NCBI GenBank assembly: GCA_000750105.3
Contig: JPHH03000024.1
Coordinates: forward strand, 186,001-250,000
From: Tolypocladium sp. Sup5 PDA-1
Taxonomy: Eukaryota > Ascomycota > Sordariomycetes > Hypocreales > Ophiocordycipitaceae
Direction of reading: 5' to 3'
Length of the DNA: 64,000 nucleotides
The notes beneath the pieces were generated by a model. That model saw only the letters and a list, made by a program, of their open reading frames with translations, was not told where the DNA came from and did not search any database. Numbering within the stretch: position 1 is the stretch's first letter; the number at the start of each line of letters is the position of its first letter. Shown piece by piece: positions 46,370 to 57,477 of the stretch. The position numbers and the translations under genes are program-made.

Positions 46370-47640
46370 ATCCCAAGTCCGGGACGAGAATGTGTCTATC
46401 TAGCCGCCCTATGGCCTTCCCTCCAAGCCGCCTTAGACGGGGTTGGATTCGTCGAGTTGATAACCTCTGAGAGGGACATCCTAGACGCACTCGGCGTACG
46501 CTGCTGCACTGGTGAGGCCTCTGCCCAACGAGCTTGTTGCCGGCTGATGGCTTCGCCCCATGCCGTCGTGATCCCTGCCGCTTTGCGTTGCCTCTCCCGC
46601 GTCGACGTCGGCCGCGGGCGCCGCATGGGCTTCGCAGCTTTCTTTTTCTCTGCTGATGTCGTCGTCCCCGTCGCTCCGCCATGCGGGCTCCTGACGGGTG
46701 AGCGCTGTATGGTCTCCCCAGCATTTCCCTCTGTCTGAGTCGCGTCCCGCGCTGTGCCTTCCGTTGCCCTCTGCTCTTGTTCTCTGTCCGGCGAGTCACG
46801 CTGTCTGCCATCTGCTTCCGCTCTGCCCGGCGTTGTCGTCGTCATCGTTGTCACTGCGGGTTCCCCGGCGCGCCCAGAGGCACTGACCATCACGACCCCT
46901 CCTCATCCTCGCCCGTTTGGAGCTCCCCGTTACACTGCTCCCAAAACCAGTTGGCCAGAGCGTTCCGAAACGCCGAAGACTCGAGCTTGCGATACAAAGT
47001 TTCGTTGTCGGAAAATCCAGGTAGTCCCCTCGCGTAGTTGCAGAAAGCATCCGTCAAGTTCACGGCCTGCTTTGAAGGCTCCGAACCCGGCTCCGCATCC
47101 CTCCCATCTTCCGTCAGCAGCCAGTCCGGGCGAAAGTCGGTCCCAACGTACCAACAGACGATATCGAGTACGCCGCGCCACGTCTTCTCGCGAAAACGAT
47201 CCGCATACCCCTCGCGATCCTAGAGACTCGCAAAAAAGACATGTTCTTGAGCTCAGAAACCACTACTATGTACGGCAAGTTTTTGGCGATAGCACCCTTG
47301 TTATGCTTAGAAGCACGGATTGCAGCCTAGTGAGCAGCGACGCCAGCCTGTTTGTTGAAATCGCTCAATGCGGCGTCCCAAGCTTTCTGGGCGGCGCCTC
47401 TACTCGCGAATTTGCCCTCCCATTTGTCCAATGTTGCTTTGTCATATGGCTCCGGGTAATCGGAGAGTCCAAGAACCGTCAAGAATTTTGTCGAATAATT
47501 TTCAGCCGTTCTTCATACACATGAGTTCTGGTCTGCCAGAAAACCAGTTATTGGCGATCGTTGCCCACTGGAGAAGGAGCTCATTTAGCAGAAGTAATCT
47601 TATCAAAGTAACAGAACAGGAATGAAAATGCGTTCTTTAG
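46370..47640 (-). pseudogene. decayed gene, family unknown
   Basis: Pieces with coding composition follow each other on the minus strand in different frames. One reads GLSDYPEPYDKATLDKWEG and then hits an in-frame TAG near 47325; the next reads YADRFREKTWRGVLDIVCWY and continues to NALANWFWEQCNGE near 46925; the last (46893-46396) is Lys/Arg/Thr-rich with KKKAAKPMRRPRPTSTRERQ. Frame changes fall near 47240 and 46900. I do not recognise the family. Confidence 0.4.
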
Positions 47641-47848
47641 TGCATAAGGCATTCCACGAGGCGAGGTGAAAAGGAAGAAAGAAATCTCAATACATACCTG
47701 AATCTTAGAGCCAAAGTATTAACCCTTGAGGGATTTGGGCGGGGGTTTCAAACCACCGGTAGGGGGCTTCAACTGGAACTCAGCGGCTTCCTTGATCCTC
47801 AGCTCGTGAATATAGACTGATCCCAATTCGGCTTGTTTTGGCCACTTT

Positions 47849-48409
47849 TCAAAGGCGTTTCTCATTCCTTGAGGAAGAGCTCTTTGCTTCGGGCTTTGCA
47901 TCGTCATCATTTATCACTCGATTGATCTCGTCCTGTACTCCGGGGAGGGATCGTCCCCCAACGTCCATGATCAGTTTGTAATAGTCGGGGTATCCAGAAC
48001 GAATGTTTACGACCTTGATGTTCCCGGTATAACCGGTATTAGGCGTATGTCCTGGCACGCCAGTAATAACTACTCCGTTGATGGCCTGTGTTAATTTGAA
48101 TACATATGACTCGCTAACCGACAGTGCCTTGAGGCTCCACTGGCTTCGGACCTGTTCTAGATCAGGTTTGACGTCGTATGCGCGCTTGTCCTTGACGTTG
48201 CCATTCGAAACTGTTTCATTAACAGGTTTCTTGTTTTCGTCACTGACAACGACCATTGTCTTTGTCCAAAGATGGTCGACAAACTCTGCCAGGTTGCACC
48301 GCCTTCTCTGCTTCCTGAGCCCGGTTCGAGGTCCTCTGCAACCTGTGGCTATATACCACTTGCTGCTGTCTTCCCAAATTTCCTCGGATAGATAAAGGCT
48401 GAATATCAT
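47849..48409 (-). CDS. hypothetical protein, possibly incomplete
   Basis: The open frame gives 186 residues from the ATG at 48409. The composition is protein-like, with WYIATGCRGPRTG, FVDHLWTKTMVVVSDENKKP and YPDYYKLIMDVGGRSLPGVQ, and a charged serine-rich C-terminus. An overlapping frame at 48240-48536 is also open, so an upstream exon or a frame change near 48420 is possible. A small frame (47719-47910) follows at the 3' end. I recognise no domain and do not assign a function. Confidence 0.35.
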   Translation of the reverse strand: MIFSLYLSEEIWEDSSKWYIATGCRGPRTGLRKQRRRCNLAEFVDHLWTKTMVVVSDENKKPVNETVSNGNVKDKRAYDVKPDLEQVRSQWSLKALSVSESYVFKLTQAINGVVITGVPGHTPNTGYTGNIKVVNIRSGYPDYYKLIMDVGGRSLPGVQDEINRVINDDDAKPEAKSSSSRNEKRL

Positions 48410-49382
48410 GGCTCTTTACTTTACGAGTCAGCCTATGGATAGCACCTGTGCTTGAAAGTTCAGGCAGTCTGTAGGATATGTTGAGGAACAATTTTTCATA
48501 CCGTTCTGCGGTGCCCTTCCCTCCAAATTCCGACACACGACCAGATGGTCGCGCAGATGACCACTAGAGACAATCTCATTGCGTGACAAGTTTGGGGAAG
48601 ACAGATTGAAAAGGCACCAAGGGCGAGGGCAATGACGGTGGCCGGGTTGCAGGAATCAAAGTCCTAAGTATCAGCGCCTTTCTCAAGAGAATTTCTTCAT
48701 CCCATGGGAAATGACACCAGCCCAGATGAGTCCATGGGCATGTCGGTTGCAGTTCCGCGAGTAGCCACCCATACTTGCCAAGCTCTTGCCAAAACACGAT
48801 AACATACGAGTATAAAGTAAGGTCCCTGACGAACCAGGAGCGGGGATTGCAGAACCCCCTAGTACACAGACAAATGGGACGGAACCAGTTGTACGAGTAT
48901 GCAGGTGATACTTTACCTCGCTTGCATCGGCGTCGGCGGTACGAGTGCGGAAATTATTGCTGAGATTGGAAATCCACGGGAACGAGTCCCACTGTTCGGG
49001 CTTGGTATCCCGCACTACTACCTGTCTTTATCCCTCAATTCAATTCTAGAACGCAATGTACGGCGGGTTAATCTTGCTTCGTTGCCCCCCGGCATATTAG
49101 AGCATTGCTGGCGAATTTCCCCTCTGTTAGCAAAGCGATATGGTTAGGATGGGAACGAAGTGACCCTTCAGATCCACTTGACTTCACCGAGAGGTAGTCA
49201 CCGGTAGGTTTCCCATGGGGACGTTGTATCGTACTTAAGGTCTGATATTGCCCTAAATCACCCATTTTCCCTACCATTTCAGTCCTCTATATGATTCATC
49301 TCTTTACACTCCTTATTGTCATCCTTTCAAACTTTCTATTTCTCTGCTATTGCATCGTAATTTTCTTTAGTTATTTCCCACC

Positions 49383-50324
49383 ATGCGCCGCCGCACAGGG
49401 CTCTGGGCAGCTGTACTATGGGCGGCTGTATATTGCCTTCGGAGGCTGCTCAAGGTATTGACAGCCCAGTCCTTGCTTTGGGTCAAACTGTTCCCATTGA
49501 CAGCCCAGGGGCGTACTGGACCCAGCTGCATCCATGTCCCATCTCATGTACCCATACAAAGCCTAGGGAATGGATAGTTTACACCTCCTTCAAGCGACTT
49601 GCATTATGTCGCGAACTGGTCCTCTTCGACATAGCGATATACAGTCCTGTCGAAGAGCATCACTGTCAAGATCCGTGCCTGCACTATGAGAGATGCTGAG
49701 GACAAAATCAATGCTACATTCATAGCAGAGAGCACTGCCACCTCCGAAAGTGTCTCCAAGAGCGCATCCGATAGTTGTCTCGCGGATGCCAGCGGCAGCA
49801 AGGCGACTCTGCAGCTCGGCCGCCTCGGATCCTCAGACTCCACAACAGACGACCTTGTCACATCTCTCGAGCGTCTCGAGACTCGATTTACGGAGGAAGT
49901 CAGCTGTGGCTCGTCGGTTGTTTTTGGATACGCCAACGGTACTATCGCCGGTGTCTACGCAGGCTCAGCTATCCGGAAGTCCAGCGTCTCATCTCTACTC
50001 AAGATCATTGCGGAGAATGTCAAAACTAACGGGGCTTCATCCCATATGGTTTCTCAGCTCTGCGGCGGTCAGCGAAACGCCAATCATATTCTCGGAGTAC
50101 CAATGGATACTACCGGTGACCTGGCTACCGTCAGGAACGCCATTGTTTCTTGGGCGGAGGCGAAGTGCCTGCCCGACCTTGGCGTTACCACAGAATTGCC
50201 AGAGTTGAGTATGTTGGAGTTCATGGTGCAACCGACCCTCTTTACCAATAGACCAACACCGCCCTCGCAAGACACATTCACGCCCATAGGGCCAACACTT
50301 ATTTCGTACAACACCTTGATGTAA
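49383..50324 (+). pseudogene. N-terminal remnant of a subgroup C (LysM/killer-toxin-like) chitinase
   Basis: A hydrophobic leader begins at 49383 (RTGLWAAVLWAAVYC), then the frame must shift to read DSPGAYWTQLHPCPISC and WIVYTSFKRLALC, and shift again near 49670 to read VKIRACT. The last frame (to 50324) contains SSVVFGYANGTIAGVYAGSA and SQLCGGQRNANHILGV. I recall these blocks, in this order, from the region upstream of LysM and chitinase domains in fungal subgroup C chitinases, which resemble the alpha/beta subunit of yeast killer toxins. The LysM, chitin-binding and GH18 parts are missing, so no enzyme can be made. Confidence 0.65.
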
Positions 50325-50550
50325 CTGAGCTAGACCATAACACGCTAGGTTTATCCCTTAAGAACCTTAACCGTCACATCCCTATGAAATAACCTGAACA
50401 TGAATTTTGGTACTCAATCGTCTTGTCTCCCATCTTTTTTGTTTATATTCAGTTACCGCCGTGACAACCTAGCAAATTGCCGAACTAATCGTGGACTCCT
50501 GACCGGTGTTTTATAGTCTCATGAGGCAAAAGCTCACGAAAAGAGCTTCA

Positions 50551-53276
50551 CTAAGCACTGTTGTTGACTCTCATCGACGAGTCAGGCAATCGAGGTGCAG
50601 ACGTGGGCTGCACAGGGCCGGAGCCCGTCGCCTTGCGCTTGCGAGAGGCCCTCGGGGTCTCAACATATAGCTGGGCTGTGCGCTGTCTGTCGAGGATGAA
50701 CAGGACCTCTCTATCTTGATCACCCGCTATAGCCTCGTTGAGGCTCGGGGGGGCATCTACAACTGCTCCGTTCTGTTCAGGTCCGTTGTTGAGGTAGAGG
50801 CCGTCGGGCATCGCCTCGAACACGGGCTCCGCCAAATATTGACCAGACCTGGTCTGGCCACTTGCAAAAGGCGTCACGGAATTGTGATGTGCTTGCAACT
50901 GAGTGAAATGCAAGTCCGGCGTCGCCGTAGTCGAGAGACTTTCCAACTTCGCCATCGTGTTGCTTGCCCTTTGCCGACTCACGAGCTCCCGTGGATCCGG
51001 AGCTCTGGAGTTCTCAGCAGCGCTTTGCGCTCCCGTAGCCGCGCTGTCCCCCCCCCGCGTTATCAGGCTCGTTGGGGAGGTCAGTGTTCCAAATCTGATC
51101 CTGGGCGGCTTGCCGCTGCCCGCGGCTCTGGTTTGGCTTCTCGACCGCGTTCCTAATACCCATACGCCGTGCTTCATTGACCGTCATGCCGGCCTCGGGT
51201 CGATCCATGTCCAAGAAGCAGACACATGGTCCCGGGTCGTAGTAGATTGGCAGAATTCGCGCATCTGGGGGCCGCCCAATGATGCTCTGATTAGACGTCT
51301 TGCACTTTGTGGGTACCATAATCAACTGGTCTGGCTGCCCGCTGGTCGCAGGCTGATACTCCAATGAAATGGTGTACTTCCCCCAGTACTTCGTGAGTGG
51401 GAAAAATTCGTACGTCTTGGCCCACGGAATTATAGCGATGGCCTCCTGTTGACCCCCCGAAGCGATAGTAATATCTCCTGCTGGTGGAAGGGGGGCACAC
51501 GTGATAGTGCAGGCTTCCGGATGGAGGTTGAACACAGGTTGTTTCTGCCCTTCGAGACTTTTTCCTCGGTCTAAGATCACATGACGGTCCTTGGGCCCGA
51601 ATTTAGTATCTTGAACCGCGAACACGGCTCGCTCCATGAACTCCCGGACTGAAATCGAGTTGGCATGAGCGAGAGCGGCACCAACACTAACGGCCGAGGA
51701 ACTACTAGATATTAGCTTACGTTCCCTTTGGCCTAGTCCGCAAATATAAGGGTATAGGCAGCAACTATGCTTGCCGCCTCACATCACGCTGTCTGCCGGC
51801 AAAGGACTTACCTGTTATTGGCAATCTTAACCGCTTCGGTCCACTCCACGTACCTCAAGCCGGCTTCCTTAATCTTGTTCTTCGTTAACTCAAAAATATG
51901 CTTGTTGAAGAAGCTCCCTCCAGTCAGTACAACAGCAGTCTGCCTCGAAATCCTGGCGTTTCGGTCGATCTCATCGAATAATTGCCGAAGCGGCTTGCCA
52001 AAGCACCTTTCGTAATTGGCCTTGCATGCCTCGGGAGTAAACCGAAAGGTAAAGGTGTTCTCGTCCTCTGTGCATTTACGTCCTTGTACGAAGAACTTTT
52101 CTCCTCGGATATTTGTTCTCAACGTAGATCGGTAGTGGTTGAGGCAGCTCCGGAGCAGACACTGCTTTTCTTTGTCGTTGAACGGGAGTCTTTCGATTTG
52201 ATCCTGAAGCTCGCACTTGACCCACAGTGTGTGCAGCTCAGAGCCACCAAAAATGCCTGCATAATGGAATCAGCGAGTGGTGTCCCTCAAGTACTGATCA
52301 GGCTGAGATAGAGCCAGGAATGCTTACATGTGTCATCTGACGTGGAAAAAAAGGAGAATTTTGTTCCGTCTGGGTGCCGAAGAAGCTCAAACGTGTAGGT
52401 GCTCTAGGAGGGTCTCAGCGGTCGTGTGATATCATACGGTGCCGGAATGCAAAGGAGTGCAAAGGAGCAACTTACCAATGTGTGGCCCCCAAAGTCCGCC
52501 AGCAGAAACCTCTCTGTTTCCTTCATCTTGCTTACAGCAACAGCATTATCGCGAAGTAGCCAGTGTCCAACGGCTTCGCACTCCCCCATCCAATGGATGT
52601 CGTTACTAGGGATATCCTCCCAGATCAAGGTAAGAAAGTCGAGATACGCCCTGCAGGCCTTATCGCTCCACCCCGGTGGAAGCGTGGCGACGATAGTACT
52701 TATCACGAGTCCCTTCTTTTCCGCCCACGCGTCTACCTGGCGCTTCACCTGGCGAAGATGTTCGTGAAAGATATCCTTCAGACGCTCCAGCACCTTCCGG
52801 CGGTACTCAGTCTTTCTCCAACCTCTTTCCTTCTTGTTTAAGGTGCCCCATAGGCTTTTGACCGGCGGGAAAGTGTCCTCTATCGTTCTTAGCTCGGCAC
52901 CCTTGCCTCGAGCCCGAAGTTCGCGGGCCTCGACAAAGGGCCAGTATAGCTTCAGAGGCAGAGAGTGGGCGTACGTCTCAGCTCCAAAGCCCAGGCACTC
53001 TGCGACTGGCTTTTTAAAGTCGAGCGGATAAGCGGTCGATGGAAAGTCGCACGCCTGATACTGACTATAGTCTCGTCGGTTGTCGGCTCTTGGGACCAAG
53101 ATAGGGTCCTCTCCCTTCCTATCGAGTCTCACAATGCTCGCTCGAGTTGCCGTCATGCCGACGTCCAACCCCAAAACCCTGTATGCGGTCAGTGCTGGAC
53201 TCGTCGCTCTGGATGATCTGGGGAATTCTCTTGCGGATGACGTACGCGCGACGCAAAAGTTTGGGGTCAGCCCCAT
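50551..53276 (-). CDS. second divergent Hsp70-like ATPase, multi-exon
   Basis: Exon 1 (53276-52476), exon 2 (52403-52328), exon 3 (52256-51812) and exon 4 (from 51704) are joined by introns of 72, 71 and about 107 nt that keep the frame. The product has an actin-like ATPase fold: VLGLDVGMTATRASI (phosphate 1, residue about 34), LLADFGGHTLSTYTFELL across the first splice (phosphate 2, about 260) and VVLTGGSFFNKHIFEL (adenosine motif). No EEVD end is seen. In exon 4 the frame stops at 51014, but a run of nine G at 51049-51057 allows a shift into an open frame ending at 50551, which holds a basic KRKATGSG block; I include it provisionally. The protein is too divergent for a cytosolic Hsp70 and belongs to the expanded fungal Hsp70-like group of mostly unknown role. 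Confidence 0.75.
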
Positions 53277-53699
53277 CAGCCGCCGAGCGTCTGCCTTGGG
53301 ACTGCATGTTTCTCACTCGGTCAAAGAGAAGGGAGAGGAGGGGAGTTGAGATTTGTTTGGTAGGAGGTCGAGCAGGGTATGATGGGTGTTTTATATTCTT
53401 AAATCAGTCCAAAGAGACGTCGAGGAACGCCAGTGGGCAGAGCCCGCACAATCTGGTGCACGGTGCTTTTTTTTTTTTTCGGGCAGGCGACAGTGGCAGT
53501 GCACGTACTTCGTATCCTCAGCCGCAAGCCCACCATGGGACTCTTCGGTTCCCAACAAAGCAGCCATGATTGTGATGGTAGGTTGGTTGGCCAGTCCCGG
53601 AGCTGTTTCGAACCTGCAATCCAGAGAAGCAAGTAGCGCGCTCTCTCAACGACAAGTCGGCCCTTAATAAATTACAAAGCCTACCACCTCTCGTTTCTT

Positions 53700-54040
53700 G
53701 TCTCGTCTCGTAACTAGGGAGCCGCCACAACGCGTGCAGGAGGACATCCACCGTTAGGCCCTGATCCACGAGCCAAATTTTAGTGCGAAGGTTCTCGTAC
53801 CGTCCAGGGTTGCTTGTGCCCAGTCTAACCCAATTCGAATTGCATAAACTTCGGGTTCAACTCAACTGTCGGCGAGACGTACCCAGGTTCCGGCAGACGA
53901 ACGGATGCTGTATGCAAACGCCGCATTGGGTCGATGAGCTCGTGGAAGATCCTCGAGACCGAAGACTGGGATATTTGGAAACGATATGCCGTGTTTCTTT
54001 GTGGCTCGTTGTATGCACAGAGCCACAGGAATACCATCAC
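53700..54040 (-). mobile_element. PIF/Harbinger transposase fragment
   Basis: The minus-strand frame reads FQISQSSVSRIFHELIDPM, then a 15-residue gap and NPKFMQFELG, followed after a stop by TLDGT-like residues. This is the N-terminal part of DDE_Tnp_4 (Harbinger) transposases: a helix-turn-helix (SQSSVSRIFHE) leading to the first catalytic Asp in a LDGT motif. The remaining catalytic part is not seen downstream. It begins exactly where the adjacent ParB-like gene ends. Confidence 0.65.
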
Positions 54041-54633
54041 CTTCTACTCGAGGGACTGATAATGGGATCCTGCCGGTTCATCCGCAGCCCGAGTTTCAGC
54101 TCGTGCGGAAGTGCATCTGTATGTGCTCTGTCAATAGATTGGTCAAAAGCTGCCTTCGCCGAGCATCACGTACCGCGATCGTAGAAATCGCACGGCCACC
54201 ACAGCTCATCGCCAGCTCCAGTTTGCTGCGCATATTTCTTCAACGCCTCGACTCGGTGCTGTCCCGCCAGAATCTCAACATTTCTGCCATCGCTAACTGT
54301 TACCCATTCGGCAAAGTTGGGCTTTTTTTTGGTAGTTTCTGTGGTCTCTTTGCAGCCTACGCGCCGCAGCATATTTCCGACATCGTCGCGTATGCATAGC
54401 ACCAGGATGTGGTTCTTCGAGTTCCGCTTCAGGCCGCCTTGCTTGAAAATCTTGCAAAGGTCTTCAACATGCTGCTCGTTAATCGGCCGATTTTGTCCCA
54501 GGCTCCATTCTGACGTGAGCGCCTTTATCGGCATCCGTGCCGTCAACAGATGGTACCGCTGGGCTTGCTCTAGGGTAGCCTCTCCTTCCTCGAAGCGCCT
54601 ACGAAACGTCGGGCTTGCTGTTTGTTGAGTCAT
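54037..54633 (-). CDS. ParB/sulfiredoxin-like domain protein, probably 3'-truncated
   Basis: Exon 1 (54633-54174) and exon 2 (54125-54037) are joined by a 48-nt intron (GTACGT ... CAGAG), giving 182 residues. The protein has SLGQNRPINEQHVEDLCKIF and the signature AGQHRVEALKKY, which resembles the G-x-H/R-R box of the ParB/Srx fold (a nucleotide-binding or nuclease-like fold), then WWPCDFYDR. After the intron the block LKLGLRMNRQDP is followed at once by a stop, where related fungal proteins that I recall continue. The stop overlaps the start of the Harbinger fragment, so the 3' end was likely lost to that insertion. The role of fungal members is unknown to me. Confidence 0.5.
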
Positions 54634-54806
54634 TGTGCTGTGCCTGGCGTGATTCGGCTCCCGCTTCTATCATGGGGGAAGCTTCTTTTCTTACGTCGGC
54701 CTTGCGCGAGCCACGACGCCTTGAGACATCATCCGCCGGTCGTAAAGCAGGGGCTTTTTCAAGGATCCTCCTTTCATCAGGGGTCTCCGGCGGGCCAGCC
54801 TTCATT

Positions 54807-55205
54807 TCACGAATCATCGTCGCGCGGCCAAAGGCGTCGTACGCCACGGGGGATGACGGGGCAGTTGACGCACCATGCCGTATTAGGACCCCCATACCAA
54901 AGCCATGAAATGACCGCCTCCTTTGCGTCCTCTTTCTCTTCCTTTTCCTTTTCTCTCTTACCATCTGCCAGCAACAGAATACCTCTCTGGTAGACTTGCT
55001 CCACGATACGATCATGCGTTCTTGCGTTGCAGCTGATGCAAACGCCGCCGTTGGATTCATTGATGATTGAAGCTTGAACAGCTGTGTCACAGATGGCGAT
55101 AGCTATGCAATAGCTGAGGACGACTGCATCGGGACACCACTGCGGCGCCAGCTCGTGCTTTAAGCTTGCGTTCGGCGTAAGTATCCCAACCTGACAGGAC
55201 TTCAT
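54807..55205 (-). CDS. unrecognised ORF, low confidence
   Basis: From the ATG at 55205 the frame gives 132 residues with CQVGILTPNASLKHELAPQW, IINESNGGVCISCNARTHDR and a Lys/Glu-rich segment. Composition suggests coding; no family is recognised. A GC-rich frame on the same strand (54599-55090) overlaps it and could be the downstream exon of the same gene. It lies immediately 3' of the motif cluster at 55241-55420. Confidence 0.3.
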   Translation of the reverse strand: MKSCQVGILTPNASLKHELAPQWCPDAVVLSYCIAIAICDTAVQASIINESNGGVCISCNARTHDRIVEQVYQRGILLLADGKREKEKEEKEDAKEAVISWLWYGGPNTAWCVNCPVIPRGVRRLWPRDDDS

Positions 55206-55240
55206 GGAGAACTCAAATCCTCTACTAGCTAGGCCCACTC

Positions 55241-55420
55241 GTTCAAACCTAGGGTACACCACTGATCTGGGGCTCCGCGCCCCACTGCTTCAACCTTAGG
55301 GTACAAGGACGTTCAAACCTGGGGTACAAGACCGGCCCAGTACGTCGCGGGCAGTCTTTAAACCTAGGGTACAAGACCGGCCCGCTAAGCTGCGGCCAGT
55401 CTTCAAACCTAGGGTATAAC
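55241..55420. repeat. five copies of TTCAAACCTAGGGTACAA
   Basis: Near-identical copies start at about 55242, 55289, 55312, 55357 and 55402. Two are followed by GACCGGCCC and two preceded by CCAGTCTT or GCAGTCTT, so the repeat unit is in places about 45 bp. The core contains the palindrome CCTAGG. The cluster lies between two minus-strand genes, in a promoter-like position. Confidence 0.85.
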
Positions 55421-55604
55421 CCGCCGTGCCTTTGTAGAGTAGTAGTAGCAATAAACCCATCTATATTCCTAGCTCTAACCCCACGCCCAAGCTATAGTCG
55501 CCCTCCAACTATGACGACTCACATATATCAAAAATCGCCAAGTCGCCTCATTGGTGAGCGTCCGCAAGTCGGGTTGGGCGGCTTGCCCGTCACGGATTGA
55601 TGTC

Positions 55605-57275
55605 CTACTCGGGAATTCCCCGTTTTTGACGAGCCCCCGACCATCGACAGTACAGCTGCCGACGGAGCACTGAGTGGATACCCATCATCCACCGAATGAA
55701 GGGGCTCTTTGGTGTGCAGTCGTCCATCGTCGTTGGTCGGGGAATCGTTTGCAGGAGCGTCGACGCTTGCAAGCGCATCCTCGGTTCAGGGGTTAGGCAC
55801 GTCTCCGTTATATTCCGGTACCACTCGGGTACGTTGATTTCCGACCCCAGCATCAACGGTCGCTCGTGAGCCCCGGGGTCGTCTTCTCCCATGGCAAGAC
55901 CCCAGAGCACCATTCCGAGTTGATATAAGTCCGACTTGACGCCGATATGCATGGTGATGGGATTGCCGGCGTTAATCAATGCGATTGCCTCGGGGGGTTC
56001 CCAGCCGACAGGACAGCCCCTCCTGTTGATGTCAATAATTTTCGCGTTGTCGGCATCGTCGATGACGATGTTGAAAAGGGTCAAGTCGCCCTGGACGAAC
56101 CCCAAGCCATGAACGTCCGCTAAGCCTTGGACGATTTGCTGTGCCCAACGTTCTTTGGTAGCCCGGGAGAGACCAGTGTTGTTTTCCTTGTAATTTTCGT
56201 AGATTATATTACCCAAGGCACCCTGAGATGCGTAGTTGATAAGCAAGCCTTTGACATATTTGTCGTGTTCGTCGACGACAACGCCGTAGAACCTGATGAC
56301 GTCATGGGAGTAGCGCAGCCTGTTGAGAGCATTGACCTCGTATAGGAACTGCTCGATGGTATCTGGGCTTGGTATCTCCTTCTTGATGAGAGTTTGCCCC
56401 TTCACGTTGACCTTGTACACGAAGCCAGACATGTGCGACTCAAAAACAATGTCGCGTTCTTTGATTCGCCTGCAGTTCAGGTGTTGCACTTGGTTGAGGC
56501 CAGGGAAATTAATGATTTCCTGGTCTGTGTCAGCAGGACATCCAAGTTCCGAGACACGAGCTGACACCGAAAGCCATAGCGAACAGAAGCCGACGAATAT
56601 GAGGCGGTGACACGAGCAAACGTGGCTGCGGAAGGATATTCATCATCACGCTGAGAAAAGAGAGTCCTCACTTACATTGCCATCCTCGACAACGTCGACG
56701 TGAAGCCGGCCGCCGATGGTTTTGAGCTTCAGGTTGGTGACGGTACCGAAAAATTTGATGTCAGGAAGGTATTCGCTGATCGTTCCGTAAATCATGGCAC
56801 TCCTTTCCCGTGGACTGGGGATAAGGTGGAGTTCCTTCTCAAGCGAATCGGGTGGGGCATCGTGGTAGTCCAGTGACATGGTGACTCGTCTCCAGAGGTG
56901 TCCGTCGAGATAGGTGAAGAAGAATTTTTCTCGCTCTGAACCGTCCTTGAACTGCAAACTGAGGTTGAGGATCCATGTCCACTCGAGCTCGCTGTTGATC
57001 ATATCTTGATACTGCGACGTCGTCATGGATTGTGTATCTGGCGTCCCATCTAGGTCGGGAAGCGTATCATGGCCGCCTTTAGTTTTCTCAGCAACTGAAT
57101 CAAGGCCCACTGGTTCAATTGGCCGATCGTTTGCGGCGTTGTCTGGGAGAAACGGAGGATAGTGAGGACAGTCGCTCTCGTGAGAGGAGCCGAGTAAGCC
57201 GGGTGCGCTGACACGGGGCTTCGCATTGGGCTGCAGAGGTGGTGGCTTGGATTCGTTTGCGTCCGACAGAAACAT
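55605..57275 (-). CDS. divergent fungal protein kinase, junction between two parts unresolved
   Basis: The 5' part (57275-56646, about 209 residues) starts with a disordered region and contains WTWILNLSLQFKDGSEREKF and RLHVDVVEDGN. The 3' part (about 56580-55605) is a kinase domain: GFVYKVNVKGQTLIKKE (lysine of subdomain II), RFYGVVVDEHDKYVKGLLI (hinge), GFVQGDLTLFNIVID (catalytic loop with Asp, but VQG for HR), IIDINRRG (DIN for DFG) and CPVGWEPPE (activation segment end). The catalytic Asp, Asn and metal-binding Asp are all present, so activity is possible. A GTAAGT donor after VVEDGN suggests an intron, but the best acceptor (CGGTGTCAG) leaves the frame off by one. I leave the join open; one base may be in error. 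Confidence 0.65.
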
Positions 57276-57477
57276 GTTGGACGGCAGGGCGAGAAGTTTG
57301 GGAAAGCAGAAAGGGAGACGGGCTGACGCTGACGATGGGCATCCCACATATATGCGAACGCATGGAACAGCTGTGCGTGACGTGTACAATCACAGCATGG
57401 TCTGACGAAGCACAAGAGGAAAACCACGAGGAGGTAGAATTAAAGGAAGAATAGACGCAAGGGCGGGCGTGGGAGTT

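Noticed and set aside
55241..55420. Telomere-like reading of the CCTAGGGT motif
   Set aside because: The copies are spaced and embedded in unique sequence; there is no TTAGGG tandem array.
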